A DNA stretch of 64,000 nucleotides from Hyposmocoma kahamanoa (Eukaryota; Arthropoda; Insecta; Lepidoptera; Cosmopterigidae). Numbering within the stretch: position 1 is the stretch's first letter; each line of letters begins with the position of its first letter. The position numbers were made by a program, and so were the translations under genes. The stretch spans positions 5,820,636 through 5,884,635 of the forward strand of contig NW_020653713.1 of assembly GCF_003589595.1 (NCBI RefSeq), in the 5' to 3' direction. Positions 9,037 to 19,007 of this stretch are shown here, in pieces. The notes under the pieces were generated by a model. That model worked only from the letters and a program-made list of their open reading frames with translations, ran no database searches and had not been told where the DNA came from.

Positions 9037-10014
9037 GCCCTGGCTGGATCCGCACCCTAGGGACCTCGAGGCGTCCGTCCTCGAGCAGACCTACAGGTGC
9101 CGTGCGGAAGCCAGGGCACGTGGAGAGCGCCCCACACTAGAGGAGCTAGTGGGGGTTCGGCGTGCCGCCAAGACCGCCGTCCAGGCCGGGGAGGCACTCC
9201 GATCGGCCAGATACGGGGAGAGCATCGTCCAGGCGCTGATCCCTGTACTGGCCGATTGGAGAAAGAGGAGGCACGGGTCCCTCACCTACCGTGTTGTTCA
9301 GGTACTCACCGGACACGGCTGTTTCGGTGACTACCTGCACAAGATCGCACGGAGGGACGTGACCCCGGAGTGTCACGAGTGCGGCGCTGCTACAGACTCG
9401 GCGAGGCACACCTTGGAGGTGTGCTCGACCTGGAGCCAGCAGCGCCGGGATCTCGTAGAGATGGTGGGACGAGACCTCTCACTGCCCAGCATAGTTATAG
9501 CCATGTTGGGAAGCGAGAGGTCATGGCAGGCGATGGTTTCCTTCTGCGAGGACGTGATGTCGCAGAAGGAGACAGCCGAACGGGTCCGCGAAGACAGCGC
9601 CCTCTCGAACCCCATTCGGCGTCGGCGGAGAGGACGTACGCGACGGCTCTTCGCCGACCGCCTGCGTCCCATCAGCGGAGGCCAGCAGGGTGCGGGGTTG
9701 GGAGACCCTGCCCCTGCATTGCACAGACCTTCGCCGCCGGTAGATGCCCCAAATGTTCCTGGGCATCTCCGTGCAGGTAGCCCCCCATGATTAAGGGGGG
9801 GATGGTGTAGGGGTCGGCACAAAGGCGGACCAGCACCACCGGAGTCGCGGTAGCATCTGAAAGGGACCCCGTGGCTCCGGCGCCAGGTGCGCGCAGGAAC
9901 ATCGTGAGGTTTTTAGTGGGTATGCTCTTGGGGATCGACATAGTCCAAAAGAGAGTCCCGCTGGGAGACGGCGGGTATTGCGTAACGCATTTTCCTCACG
10001 GTAATAAAAAAAAA
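9037..10014 (+). pseudogene. R1-clade (TRAS/SART-type) telomeric retrotransposon, copy 2, 5'-truncated but open
   Basis: The frame is open from the truncation to a stop at 9788-9790. It encodes the C-terminal part of the reverse-transcriptase protein: an R-rich helix (ARGERPTLEELVGVRRAAKT), then LTYRVVQVLTGHGCFGDYLH, the zinc knuckle CHECGAATDSARHTLEVC, and VSFCEDVMSQKETAERVRED before an arginine cluster and a proline-rich tail. The endonuclease and polymerase domains are absent, so it cannot be functional. The apparent start at 8993 is inside copy 1's 3' UTR and is not biological. The 3' UTR shares GTTTTTAGTGGGTA and a terminal GCGTAACGCAT stem with copy 1, then ends in nine A residues. Divergence from copy 1 shows that it is a separate insertion. 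Confidence 0.88.
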
Positions 10015-10031
10015 GGTTAGGTTAAGTTGGG
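10015..10031 (+). repeat. Telomere-like tract after copy 2
   Basis: GGTTAGGTTAAGTTGGG follows the A tail. TTAGG sense relative to the element agrees with what I recall for SART-type insertion; this orientation rule is from memory. Confidence 0.75.
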
Positions 10032-10149
10032 TTTAAAAGAAAAACCATTTATTTCTGGAAAATATCCTTTCGGTCAGAAGGGGCTACATGCCTCAATATA
10101 CGAGAATTCCAATAATTCCTTACTTTTAAATAGACTTTGTCTAATGATT

Positions 10150-10385
10150 CCAAGCGAAGGGGACGAGCAAGTCGTGCGTCTGATGGTAAACGACACGCAT
10201 GTCCGTTACAGTCACAGTACGATTCCGAGCTTTAAATCGCCAAGACCTGTGGAACACTGCCACTCATTGCGCCCGTGACCTGTAATTTTACCAGCACTCT
10301 TACCCCTCAAAACCCAAAACTAGAAATAGGTAATGTAGCAGCACTTCCCTGGACGAACTCGTTTACAAGAAGCTCTACTGCTATA
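10150..10385 (-). repeat. Family A copy
   Basis: The complement reads from the GAGCTCTACTG end (10371-10384) back to GACGAGCAAGTCGTGCG at 10159. It is slightly shortened in the middle. Confidence 0.8.
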
Positions 10386-10424
10386 TTTGTTACAATACTT
10401 ATTTTTAGTGAACATTTTTTTAAG

Positions 10425-10583
10425 CTACACGCCTGTCCATAACAGTTGCAGTGCCATTCAGATCTTTAAATCGCAAAGATCTGAGGGGCACTGCCACTGC
10501 GCCCGTCATACTGAGACATAAGTTGACAAGTGACAGACTGCCTCCGTGCGACGAACTCTTTCACAAGGAACTCTACTGTTTAC
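10425..10583 (-). repeat. Family A copy with internal deletion
   Basis: CACGCCTGTCCATAACAGTT and AAAGATCTGAGGGGCACTGC mark the family. A scrap of SINE B (ACTGCCTCCGTG) replaces the middle before the CGAACTCTTTCACAAGGA end. Confidence 0.7.
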
Positions 10584-10718
10584 GAAAACAACACGATGTT
10601 TTACAATGTAAAAACTCCACTAGTTAATTATTATTATGAATATAAGGTTTTCAATAATAAAATTATGTTACTTTCAATGTTGTATGGTTTGTGGTGAAGA
10701 ATAAAGTCTAATTTTATT

Positions 10719-10787
10719 AACCGACTTCAAAAAAAGGAGGAGGTTCTGAATTTGACTGTTTTTTTTAGTAGTTTGTACTGAGATTAT
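10719..10787 (+). repeat. Family C copy with almost all of its interior deleted
   Basis: The left end AACCGACTTCAAAAAAAGGA joins directly to the right end TAGTTTGTACTGAGATTAT. The interior of about 400 bp is gone. Both termini survive, which helps define the family boundaries. Confidence 0.75.
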
Positions 10788-10789
10788 TT

Positions 10790-11205
10790 ACTTATTTAAT
10801 GGTCCAGGTCTAAGAGAGTTTTCAGACTACACGGCTCGATAACTATGAGACAGGATTCTACGTTTTCACTATCACGCAACTTCGAATAGTGCAACTTTTG
10901 CGGAAAATATTTTTTTGTTAAGCAAATGAGATCATTAGAGATCCGAGCTAGTTCGTTGGCAAAGTAAATTGTTTTTACTGTTTTGAATGGGTTCTGAAAT
11001 TCTCTATTTCGATTTACTTACTTTAATTCTGTTCGGAAACTATTTGGCGGGTTTTTTTTACATAACAATCAGTTGGTGGATATAATGTAAATAACATAAT
11101 ATACAGTAATGAAATGTTTATGTTATATAAAATAATAAAATATTAATGTAATGTAAAATAATGAAATGGTGATGTAAAATAATGAAATGGTAATATAATG
11201 TATTG
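10790..11205. other. AT-rich sequence with degenerate tandem ATGTAAAATAATGAAATGG
   Basis: From about 11085 a motif of 18-20 bp is loosely repeated (TAATGAAATGGTGATGTAAA). The first 300 bp show nothing recognised. Confidence 0.45.
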
Positions 11206-11207
11206 TA

Positions 11208-11398
11208 ATATAATGTGCCAGACAACTACACTGGTCTCAAAGTAGGGAGTTCCTTGTTCTACGAGTAACAGAGCAACGGAATTCACTTCGAGTCACCCTG
11301 AACATTCAGACCAGAACCAATTTAGAATCCATAATTGGTTCTACCGGGAGTCGAACCCGGAACCTCCTCATCCGACGTCATTAATTAAAAATAAAAAA
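11208..11398 (-). repeat. SINE N copy with B box
   Basis: The complement contains CCGGGTTCGACTCCCGG, a strong polymerase III B box. AATTGGTTCTGG and a CCAGAGTG/CGTTGCTCTG region shared with 4900-5125 and 39640-39800 follow. This copy gives the clearest evidence that family N is tRNA-derived. Confidence 0.75.
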
Positions 11399-11434
11399 AT
11401 AATGACTTTACAATTGAAGGTCTATTTGTGCAAA

Positions 11435-11640
11435 TAAGTCTTCTGATACTTTCGAGTCAGAGACTTGATCAGAACTGTCCTCGTCATTTGTCTTAAAGAA
11501 AGTCGTTCCAATTATGAATAACCGTCAGTCATGTCAGTCTCTCTTTGTAGCCGGTCAATTGTCATAAAAGTTCATTCCCCAAATTGGAACCGAACCCGGG
11601 ATCATCGCCCAGCGTCCACAGGGCCACCGAGGACGTTATT
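11435..11640 (-). repeat. Family L, tRNA-headed repeat (relative at 31719-31850)
   Basis: GATACTTTCGAGTCAGAGAC and TCTTAAAGAAAGTCGTTCCA recur at 31719-31850. On the complement the end at 11580-11635 reads as a tRNA-like head with CGGTGGCCCTGTGG and CCCGGGTTCGGTTCC. I therefore treat it as a low-copy SINE. Confidence 0.6.
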
Positions 11641-11943
11641 TTTCTGTTCAAGTATGGTACGATATTCATCAACATCCAAGTTTTAACAATGTAACAATTT
11701 CAAACGTCGAGAATTATTGGACGCAAAACAAAATAAAAAGAAAATTTTGTTTATAATTTCATGAAAAAGTAAAAATCGATTTACAATGTCCATCACTTTG
11801 TACTGTGACGTCAAACGATATCAATTTCTTTTTCCCAGCTAAAGACGGAACCTTGTCAAACCAAAATCAAAACCATATAAAAAAAAATATTTTTTATTTG
11901 GTACATGAATATTTCTTCTACATTACATAAATGGTTTCCATTA
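11641..11943. other. Unassigned AT-rich sequence
   Basis: I see nothing beyond homopolymer-rich, AT-rich sequence. Confidence 0.35.
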
Positions 11944-12180
11944 GGATTAACAACCTCCGTGGTTAAGTGGCATGCACACCGGTTTTCATGGTGTCACCAT
12001 CTCTAAGGCTTTAATCCCCAGCCAATGTAGAAAATTAACTTTTCTATATAGTCTCAGGTTTCTGTGTTTATGGTACCGTCGTAATTTCCGATTTCCATAA
12101 CACAAGTGCTTTAGTACTTACTTTGGGATCAGAGCAACGTATGTAATGTTGTCTAATATTTAATATGTCAGAGACTATTG
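11944..12180 (+). repeat. SINE I copy
   Basis: AACCTCCGTGG, CACACCGGTTTTCATGGTGT, CACCATCTCTAAGG and GTGCTTTAGTACTTACTTTG follow the family order. The B box is decayed (TTTAATCCCC). The tail is TTGTCTAATATTTAA. Confidence 0.8.
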
Positions 12181-12724
12181 CTAGTTATTTAGCACGATCC
12201 CAACTAACATCTGCTTCACTTATACTAATCAATATTTTCATTGAAGCCCCCTTAAGCTGCCACACAATTACCTGGTAGCATTCCTTATACCACGAGCAAC
12301 GCATGTGATGCTGTCATTTATTATATTTATTTATATTTGTTAAAGCCCTAAAACTTAGGCATTTATATCTATTATTACATTCCTTCGTTTCACAAAATCC
12401 TTACAATCATTTAACTCACTAACAGAGTAAGAAAGTTGCTTTTCAACAATAGAGGATTGAGCGATATTTATTAGGGTGCCATTACACGGAATGGACTCCC
12501 ATGGCATCCATGTATGTATGCCTTATCTGTCCATTTATCACGACTCAATGACTGCGACATTTTTACTTCTTTTGTGTGCTCTTACAAACGGATTTTAGAA
12601 ATTATAAAAAATTTAGTGTAGCCTTGTTTAAAAAGACGATCGACGGCAATACTCCGGCTTCTAGGCCTAATGTGGTTAGTATGTAATAAACAAAGACCAT
12701 CTGAAATCATATCAAAAGCATCCC
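12181..12724. other. Unassigned sequence
   Basis: A possible second SINE I tail scrap (ACGAGCAACGCATGTGATGC) lies near 12290. Otherwise nothing is recognised and no long frame is present. Confidence 0.35.
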
Positions 12725-12985
12725 TGCTAGCCTAATTATTTGCCTTACCGCTTTTCAAGCAAAGGGTGGTGGGTTGAAATCTGGTCTATCACCTCTAAGT
12801 TTCTAAGGAATTTAATTTGAAATTTACCCTGGATTTATTTCGGAAAAATAGTTTCATTTCCTATTTACCACGAAGTTTTCGGTGAAAGAAACCTTCATGA
12901 GGAAACCTGTTTCGGAACTACAAACCAACCACTTTTATTGTGAGAGGGGGTTTGTGCTCAGCAGCGACTATACCGTGTGTTTTTT
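12725..12985 (+). repeat. SINE M copy
   Basis: GCTAGCCTAATTATTTGCC and GGGTGGTGGGTTGAAATC correspond to the head. AGTTTTCGGTGAAAGAAACC and GTGCTCAGCAGCGACTAT correspond to the body and tail. The insert between head and body is longer than in the 7055 copy. Confidence 0.7.
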
Positions 12986-12989
12986 TTTA

Positions 12990-13370
12990 CTGTAACCGTA
13001 CAAAGACATCCAAAATCATCGGAGATATCTTTATATCTAGTATCCTTACACTGTCTTAGGAATCTTCGTTAAAACAAATTTGACGTAGTAAATTTTTTGA
13101 CAAGCGTGGCATGTCTATGAAAATGAATAATATTGCCAATTTTTTTATGCTGATCGTCTAAATTTCTTGTAAGGATTTGTATCAGAAATAAATCGGGACA
13201 GCAGAAGTTGGTAAATTTAACAAAATGTTTTGTAAAACTACGAAAATGCAATGTTCGAAATTGTCAATATTTTTATGGACAACTCACGCTTGACCAAAAA
13301 CAAGACCTAATGGCTCCTAAGGCAGTTTCCCTGTATGATATTTTAACTTTTATTATTATTATTTTTATAA
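12990..13370. other. Unassigned AT-rich sequence
   Basis: Overlapping short frames on both strands carry no recognisable domain. Confidence 0.35.
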
Positions 13371-13371
13371 C

Positions 13372-13606
13372 ATCAAGTGACGGGACGAACAAGTCGTGCC
13401 CCTGATGGCAAGCTACACGCCTGTCCATAACAGTTACAGTGCCACTCAGAGCTTTAAATTGCGAACATCTACCACTGCGCCCGTCACCCAAAGACATAAG
13501 CTGACAAGTCCCATGTGCCTGCAATTTCACCAGCACCTTTACTCTTCAAAACCGGAACACAGTAATGCTGACATTACTGTTTGGCGGCAGAAATAAGAAA
13601 GGAAAT
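13372..13606 (-). repeat. Family A copy abutting SINE B
   Basis: It starts ATCAAGTGACGGGACGAACA and runs to TTTGGCGGCAGAAATAAG, stopping where a SINE B begins. The 5' segment of family A (GAGCTCCTTGTG) is missing. Confidence 0.82.
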
Positions 13607-13607
13607 T

Positions 13608-13800
13608 AACTGCCTCGGTGGCCGAACGGCTACCATGCCGGACTGTCACGCAGAGGTCCCTGGTTCGATACTCGTGCTGGGAGAAATTATTGTGCGTAAT
13701 TTGAGGTTGTCTATTTGTGTGTCCATGGCATACAGGGGTTCCCGAGTACGGGGCTATGAGTGTGTGCGCGTTATTACCATTATTATTATGGTTTCGGATT
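13608..13800 (+). repeat. SINE B copy
   Basis: The A box (TGGCCGAACGG) and B box (GGTTCGATACTC) are present. A shortened body with TGTCCATGGCA follows, and the copy ends in a TTATTATTA-type tail near 13790. Confidence 0.88.
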
Positions 13801-14405
13801 TCCCCATACTGTCTCAGTAAAAAAAAATCACACTGTATATAGGTCAACTATTATTATATCTGTCATCATTGGCAATTAGGTGAAAAACTTGATAAAAACA
13901 TCATAACATTAAGAAAAATTTTCAAACTTCGATAATTTATGGCGAAGTCATCAATTCTAATAAATTTAGCAGAATCACTGAACTATGTACCGAAAAAGAA
14001 AGTTGAGAAAGCAAACTTTTCGAAACAGAATATCTTTTTCAAGATACGAAAAAAAAATCACTTAAGACGGCCCATCAGTTTTGTAAAATTAAACCTTCCA
14101 AATTCACTTGGAGTTCGGTAACATATTCTCTCCAAGTTTCGTGTAAATATTCTGAAAGTCTCAAGTTGGAATCCCGCGAGATGCAAATATCAATGGGGAA
14201 ATTATCGACGCCCCACAACTTAGGTTCAAGTCAAATTTGAAAGTAATCGAAGCACCGAATTGGATTCGAGGCTCAACTTTATGGTCGGATATTACATTTT
14301 TACCACTCTTCTCAAGAATGTTGCAGACTCTTAAATTTTTCGCTGACAGATTCGTATTTGATACTTCGATAGCATCTAGTATATTATATAGATAACTAAC
14401 ATTGT
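13801..14405. other. Unassigned sequence upstream of the minisatellite
   Basis: A 60-codon frame at 13939-14121 is rich in Lys, Asn and Phe and resembles chance translation of AT-rich DNA. No repeat family is recognised. Confidence 0.35.
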
Positions 14406-14407
14406 TA

Positions 14408-14755
14408 GTGAAAATTCTATTTTCTCGTTATTTTCTAGTGCTTAGTAAAAAAAAACAAAATGTATGTATAATCTTATTTTCTCGTGCTTAGTAAAACAAA
14501 TCGACAATTATCGTCTTATTTTCTTGTCTTTAGTAAAAAATTGAAATTTATTTTCTTATTTTCTCGTGCTTAGTAAAACAAATCGACAATTATCATCTTA
14601 TTTTCTTGTGTTTAGTAAAAAATCGAAATTTATTTTCTTATTTTCTCGTGTTTAGTAAATCAAATCGACAATTATCGTCTTATTTTCTTGTGTTTAGTAA
14701 AAAATCAAAATTTATTATCTTAGTTTCTTGTGCTTAGTAATATTTAAGTATAATA
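14408..14755 (+). repeat. Minisatellite of alternating 42- and 40-bp units
   Basis: The landmark CTTATTTTCT recurs at 14473, 14515, 14555, 14597, 14637 and 14679, with a variant at 14719, giving intervals of 42, 40, 42, 40, 42 and 40. Odd units contain CAAATCGACAATTATCGT and even units contain AAAATCGAAATTTATTTT, so the true period is an 82-bp dimer. Every unit holds a TTAGTAAA core. The array grew by copying the dimer, and it continues upstream in a degenerate form to about 14408. Confidence 0.9.
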
Positions 14756-16480
14756 ACCAAATTGGGATAACTCTTGTGTATCTTGTAAGAAGTTCCTGAA
14801 TTCGATTTCACCGATACTGCACCATTGATGGTGAAACTTTGAAAAAAGCTACGATGACATTTGTTGAAGAAGGTTCAGGGTTCTTCGAGTGGTGGACAGT
14901 AGTTCAAACAACAACGCGACGTAAATGGTTTGATGATGGTTCGTAAAATATTTTACTAAAGGTACAGTGCTGAACACAGCGATACAGACGCAGCGTTATC
15001 TGCTTCATTAATTACACAGTGATGTTATGCTAATATCGCTGTGTTCGCAACCTTAAGAGGGTACTAACGTACTGATAAGAATAACAGCTAATTTTAACAT
15101 TAACATGATGTAACAGTTTCTTAATATAGGATTTAATAAGCATTCAGGTACGCATCAATGTCACAAATTTTATTATTCTGATTAACTTTTGTAAATTACG
15201 TTTAAAAATTTTTCTATTTTTTAAATTTAAAACAAATTATTCGGAAATTTCATTAGGTACTTTGGACGACTTTTTTTTACTAATTTATTGACCTATCCCA
15301 CTATATGAAATAGTCAGGTAAGTTTCAATTTTACTAATTTCATTATTCATTTCAAAATTACGTTTAAATAATGTTTCTATTAAATATCTTGCGTAACACA
15401 GGGCTTTCGAGAATTTCATAAAACGACTTTGGACGATACTGACACAGGATTTATTTTACAACATTCTTGACCTGTCCCAAGAGTTCCTAAATGTTAATTT
15501 GGAAATTTTCACTTTGATTCACAAATTTTCGAAACGAAGGAAATATTTTCCTTTGACTTATTTGAAAGATATGTTGGGGACAGTAATTATCCTAATTAAT
15601 GTCTTTTCATAATGCTATTTTCTGGTACAAATACGTATTTACAAATAGGCTGTTTCTTAGAACTCAGTTCTGTGGCCTCACATCAAAGGCATTATCTACA
15701 CAAATTCTAAAACTTAATTATAAAATATCTTCGATACACTGAAAGAAGAAACACTATAAACAGAAATCATATCATATCAATCATAAAATAGTAAAGAAAA
15801 TCTTGTCGTATTTTCTTTTATGTCAATTTTTCTTAATTACTTTACGAAACTTTACGTCCATTTTACAAAAATCATTATAAATGTTTTCCGATTAATGTTA
15901 TTTTAAAACTAAAATCTAATGTTTGTGAAATACGTGCAGTCTTTCGATAAACTCAACCAGTAACACCATTAAAATTCATCAAATCTTTTCTGATGTATGT
16001 GTACCCTAATTGATACGACAATGATAAGTCACAACATCGGTTTACGGCAACTACGAAGTGTTAATCAAGAGCGTTATAAATAAAATCATTTAATGGCGCC
16101 CGACGTGGGACTATTAATGAACCTAGAAACATTGTTTAAAACTATAAATAATAACTCTATAATACCTGAGCATGATATCATATGATAACTGTATCTAAAT
16201 TCCATTTAACACAATCACGATTTTTAAAACCTCTGTAAATATTTAACCTTTTTTTGACCAATCACTAACATTAACAAAAAATTATAAATAGGCAGCAATG
16301 CTAATTCTTAATACCAAATGTACAAACATTAGTAGTAAAATCATTATCACTCTCAAACTTTGCGCAAAAACTATTATAGAATACTTAAGATAAAAATACT
16401 TAAAAAAATAGAGCCAATACGAGTCAATATTGGCTCAATGTTTATAACAAATTCATAGTGGTGAGATAACCTAGAAGTTG
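14756..16480. other. Long unassigned AT-rich stretch
   Basis: About 1.7 kb match no repeat family in the window, and I see no gene. Compared with the rest of the window it is unusually free of mobile elements, which would fit intron or regulatory DNA near the exon candidate at 16493. This is only an inference from context. Confidence 0.35.
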
Positions 16481-16492
16481 AAAACCAAATTA

Positions 16493-16702
16493 CCTGGAAA
16501 GTGATTCCTTGCTCGCCACACTCAACACAAACAAAAACCAATCCACTGGCACAGACACTAGATTTTCCACACGTTTTTTTATGTTTTCGGTAGCACTGTC
16601 ACTCGTGGTATCGCGAGGGGAGAAAACGCGCAACACGACCGCTCGGCACGGCGGCGCGGGCACGACTGAGCTCTTCGCGCACGCCTCTGCGGACCTTGTC
16701 AA
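16493..16702 (-). promoter_or_regulatory. Candidate promoter and first (5' UTR) exon
   Basis: This is the one GC-rich island in several kilobases of AT-rich, repeat-poor DNA. On the minus strand it contains an arthropod-type initiator context (GAGCTCAGTCGTGCC near 16675). The next 180 bp lack repeats, and a good splice donor TTTCCAG/GTAATT lies at 16493/16492. The 70-codon minus-strand frame (start at 16702) has no recognisable domain, so the exon would be largely non-coding. No TATA box is obvious. It is on the opposite strand to the Ig exon at 48164, so it would belong to another transcript. A CpG-rich MITE is the main alternative, but I found no terminal inverted repeats. Confidence 0.35.
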
Positions 16703-16759
16703 AGACTATTCACCCGTTCGAATGACAGACCCGCTAGTAACAAGATTACGGCAAATGTA

Positions 16760-17410
16760 GATGGAATTGAAAATTTGACGTCTTTTTTCCTTTTATGATT
16801 CATCATTCTATTTTCAAGAATGGAAATGGACAAGATTTATATTTTGGCAATCGAACTATATTATGATAGAAATCATATTATTATACGGGTTTCCTATGGT
16901 CTCTACGTTTTTATAATAAATCACACAGCGGAAGTTTCTTAAAACCCTTTGGTTCTTGGGTTAGATAACAATGACTTTCATACTTTACGTAATCATTTTC
17001 AAAGTCTTCCTCATTACGTTACAAAAAATTTCACGCTATTTTGTCTAATTAATCTAATGTAGACTCGCGCAAATATTCTTTGACCAAAATACAGAGCAAT
17101 GAGTGCCAGTGTTTGTAGATTGACAAATGCAATGTTTATGACTGTGACTTTACACGCGCTAATGACGTAGCTTCATCTCGCCAGCAGAGCGTTCGTAGCT
17201 AAACTGCACTGGCTTCACAAAAGCGATTTACAAAATTAAGCGGTTAAGGAACGTTCCACGCTGTCAGTACTAAAACGGGTGACCGATTGTAATATGTTTG
17301 ATTTATTTACATCTAATTGAAATATCAGAATGAAATAATTAAACTTAAGATAACAATTGTCAACTGAGCCGGTGTTGATGGTCGAAAAATTCACTCTCCC
17401 TAGAAACCCA
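16760..17410. other. Unassigned sequence
   Basis: No repeat family or gene is recognised. The stretch 17095-17260 is GC-richer and might be conserved non-coding sequence, but nothing in it proves this. Confidence 0.3.
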
Positions 17411-17411
17411 C

Positions 17412-17470
17412 CTTACGAAGTGGGATGTATATTAATGATCATAGTGTAGTACGGTTCAAGAGAGATATTG
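17412..17470 (+). repeat. Short repeat, copy 1 (partner at 18566)
   Basis: GAAGTGGGATGTATATTAAT and GTACGGTTCAAGAGAGATA recur almost exactly at 18566-18618. The repeat is about 50 bp and its origin is unknown. Confidence 0.6.
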
Positions 17471-17877
17471 GTCGTAAAAAGTTACTACTCTTCGACCAAA
17501 CTCAAACACATGGTGACATTGCACTCCACACGTGACTCTCTGATGCGTGATAAATATTTAGAGCTATGTATCGCGAAGCGAGAGAATGCAATAAGTGTGT
17601 GTTACGTATAACTATTCTTCACATGGTTTGCGCAAGCAAGGAGCATGTAACAACAGCGCATAATGTGAAGTTAATCTTTTTTCTACTCCTGTAGTTTAGT
17701 CTGTCAATTATAATTTCATAAACCATATTATATCATAAAGGCGCTCTCGTTAGTTTATTATCTATAGTACTCGCTACTGAGCTGAAAAATGTTATGACAG
17801 TTCTGTACACATAACTATAATGAGTATTATAATACTGTATTGAGTTTCAAAAAAAGAATGTCGCATTTTTGCTAATG
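17471..17877. other. Unassigned sequence
   Basis: The palindrome-like ATCGCGAAGCGAGAG at 17570-17584 and the GCGCAAGCAAGG nearby give this stretch a GC-richer look. No element ends can be placed. Confidence 0.3.
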
Positions 17878-18324
17878 ATAATCTCAGTGCAGAGTACTAA
17901 AAAAACCGACCTCAAAAGTACGTGGAATTACATATAATTACCAAGTTTTATTGAAATCGACGGAAAGTGCGCAAACCCTGATTCATCCACTAGTTCGCCA
18001 CTATGCGGGACTTGACACAGGAGATAATAAAAATCGGTTCTCACTACTCAAAGTATATTCATAGAGAAAAACGCCTTAAATTGGAGAATAGCAAAATCAA
18101 CCATTAGAATAATTGCTTCGTAAAATAAAATTTAGGCGCTATTTACAAAAATGAACCTTCATGCGTGAAATGATTATCTTCAAAGTTAAATGGGACCCCT
18201 ATGGAGGTACCCTCTTTCCAACAAAAAACTATCATAAAAATCGGTTCAGAAATACCGGAGTTATCTCGTAACATACATACAGTCCAATAGAGAACACCCT
18301 CTTTTTTTTGAAGTCGATTAAAAA
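17878..18324 (-). repeat. Family C element, near full length
   Basis: It begins ATAATCTCAGTGCAGAGTAC, followed by AAAAAAACCGACCTCAAAAG, and ends TTTTTTTTGAAGTCGATTAA. The AGTRCAGAGTACT motif at the right-hand terminus of the family is an imperfect palindrome. The interior matches 5512-5990 in reverse. Confidence 0.85.
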
Positions 18325-18565
18325 TATCAATTAGGACGCTACTCAAACGCTATACTGCTTTCTGATTGGTTAAATTGGCCTAAAAGTCTTGCAACCGGGC
18401 CATGAATCTTTATAAAAAAATATTGGTCAAAATCAATTATCTTATACATTGACCTACCAATAAATCTTATATACAAATCAGATTAAAATGTTAAAATATA
18501 TGCAGTACTTGGCCACTTCAATTCTATCTCTTTGATTTTGTGTTTAGTTTGTTTGGTTGTTGTCC

Positions 18566-18618
18566 TGAAGTGGGATGCATATTAGTGATAATAGTGAGTA
18601 CGGTTCAAGAGATATACA
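18566..18618 (+). repeat. Short repeat, copy 2 (partner at 17412)
   Basis: It shares GAAGTGGGATGCATATTAGT and GTACGGTTCAAGAGATATA with the copy 1.1 kb upstream. Confidence 0.6.
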
Positions 18619-18713
18619 CAACAAACACGGTACTCGGCTTTAAGAACCCTCATTATGCAACGATTGCATACAATACAATTACAACACAAAAACGAAAAAG
18701 AATGAATTTCAAA

Positions 18714-18999
18714 CATTGACTTACAATTATATGGACGTCGGGTCCGCGCTAAAAAGTGTCCGAACTTATAGGGCGTTAAAATCGTATACAAAGCGTCATT
18801 CAAGCTTTAGTCTTCGTTTGTTCGACTGACAGCGAAGCAAGCAAAATTAGACAGTACTGCGATGACATTACAATTTAAATTCAACGTTTTAGCTTTTTCA
18901 TATTCCTTTAAATGTGACTACGTTTAAATAGGTTGACTTGGGACATTTTTTTCGTGGTGTTTGTATTAGACCCGTCGTCCATTTATTTGTAAGTCAATG
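18714..18999. mobile_element. Family E hAT-type MITE, 286 bp
   Basis: The terminal inverted repeats are CATTGACTTACAA at both ends (the right end complemented), extended by ATGGACG. Flanking 8-bp repeats are ATTTCAAA (18706-18713) and ATTTTAAA (19000-19007), one mismatch. It is highly similar to 22100-22383, so these two belong to one subfamily. The 1981 copy is a shorter form. Confidence 0.88.
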
Positions 19000-19007
19000 A
19001 TTTTAAA

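Noticed and set aside
8005..9941. Long frames on both strands across the GC-rich LINE copies
   Set aside because: They are shadows created by high GC content. Only the frames with the CCHC knuckle and VMSQKE motif match a family.
14473..14726. A CRISPR-like repeat array
   Set aside because: Units alternate between two similar types with no unique spacers, and the context is eukaryotic. It is a minisatellite.
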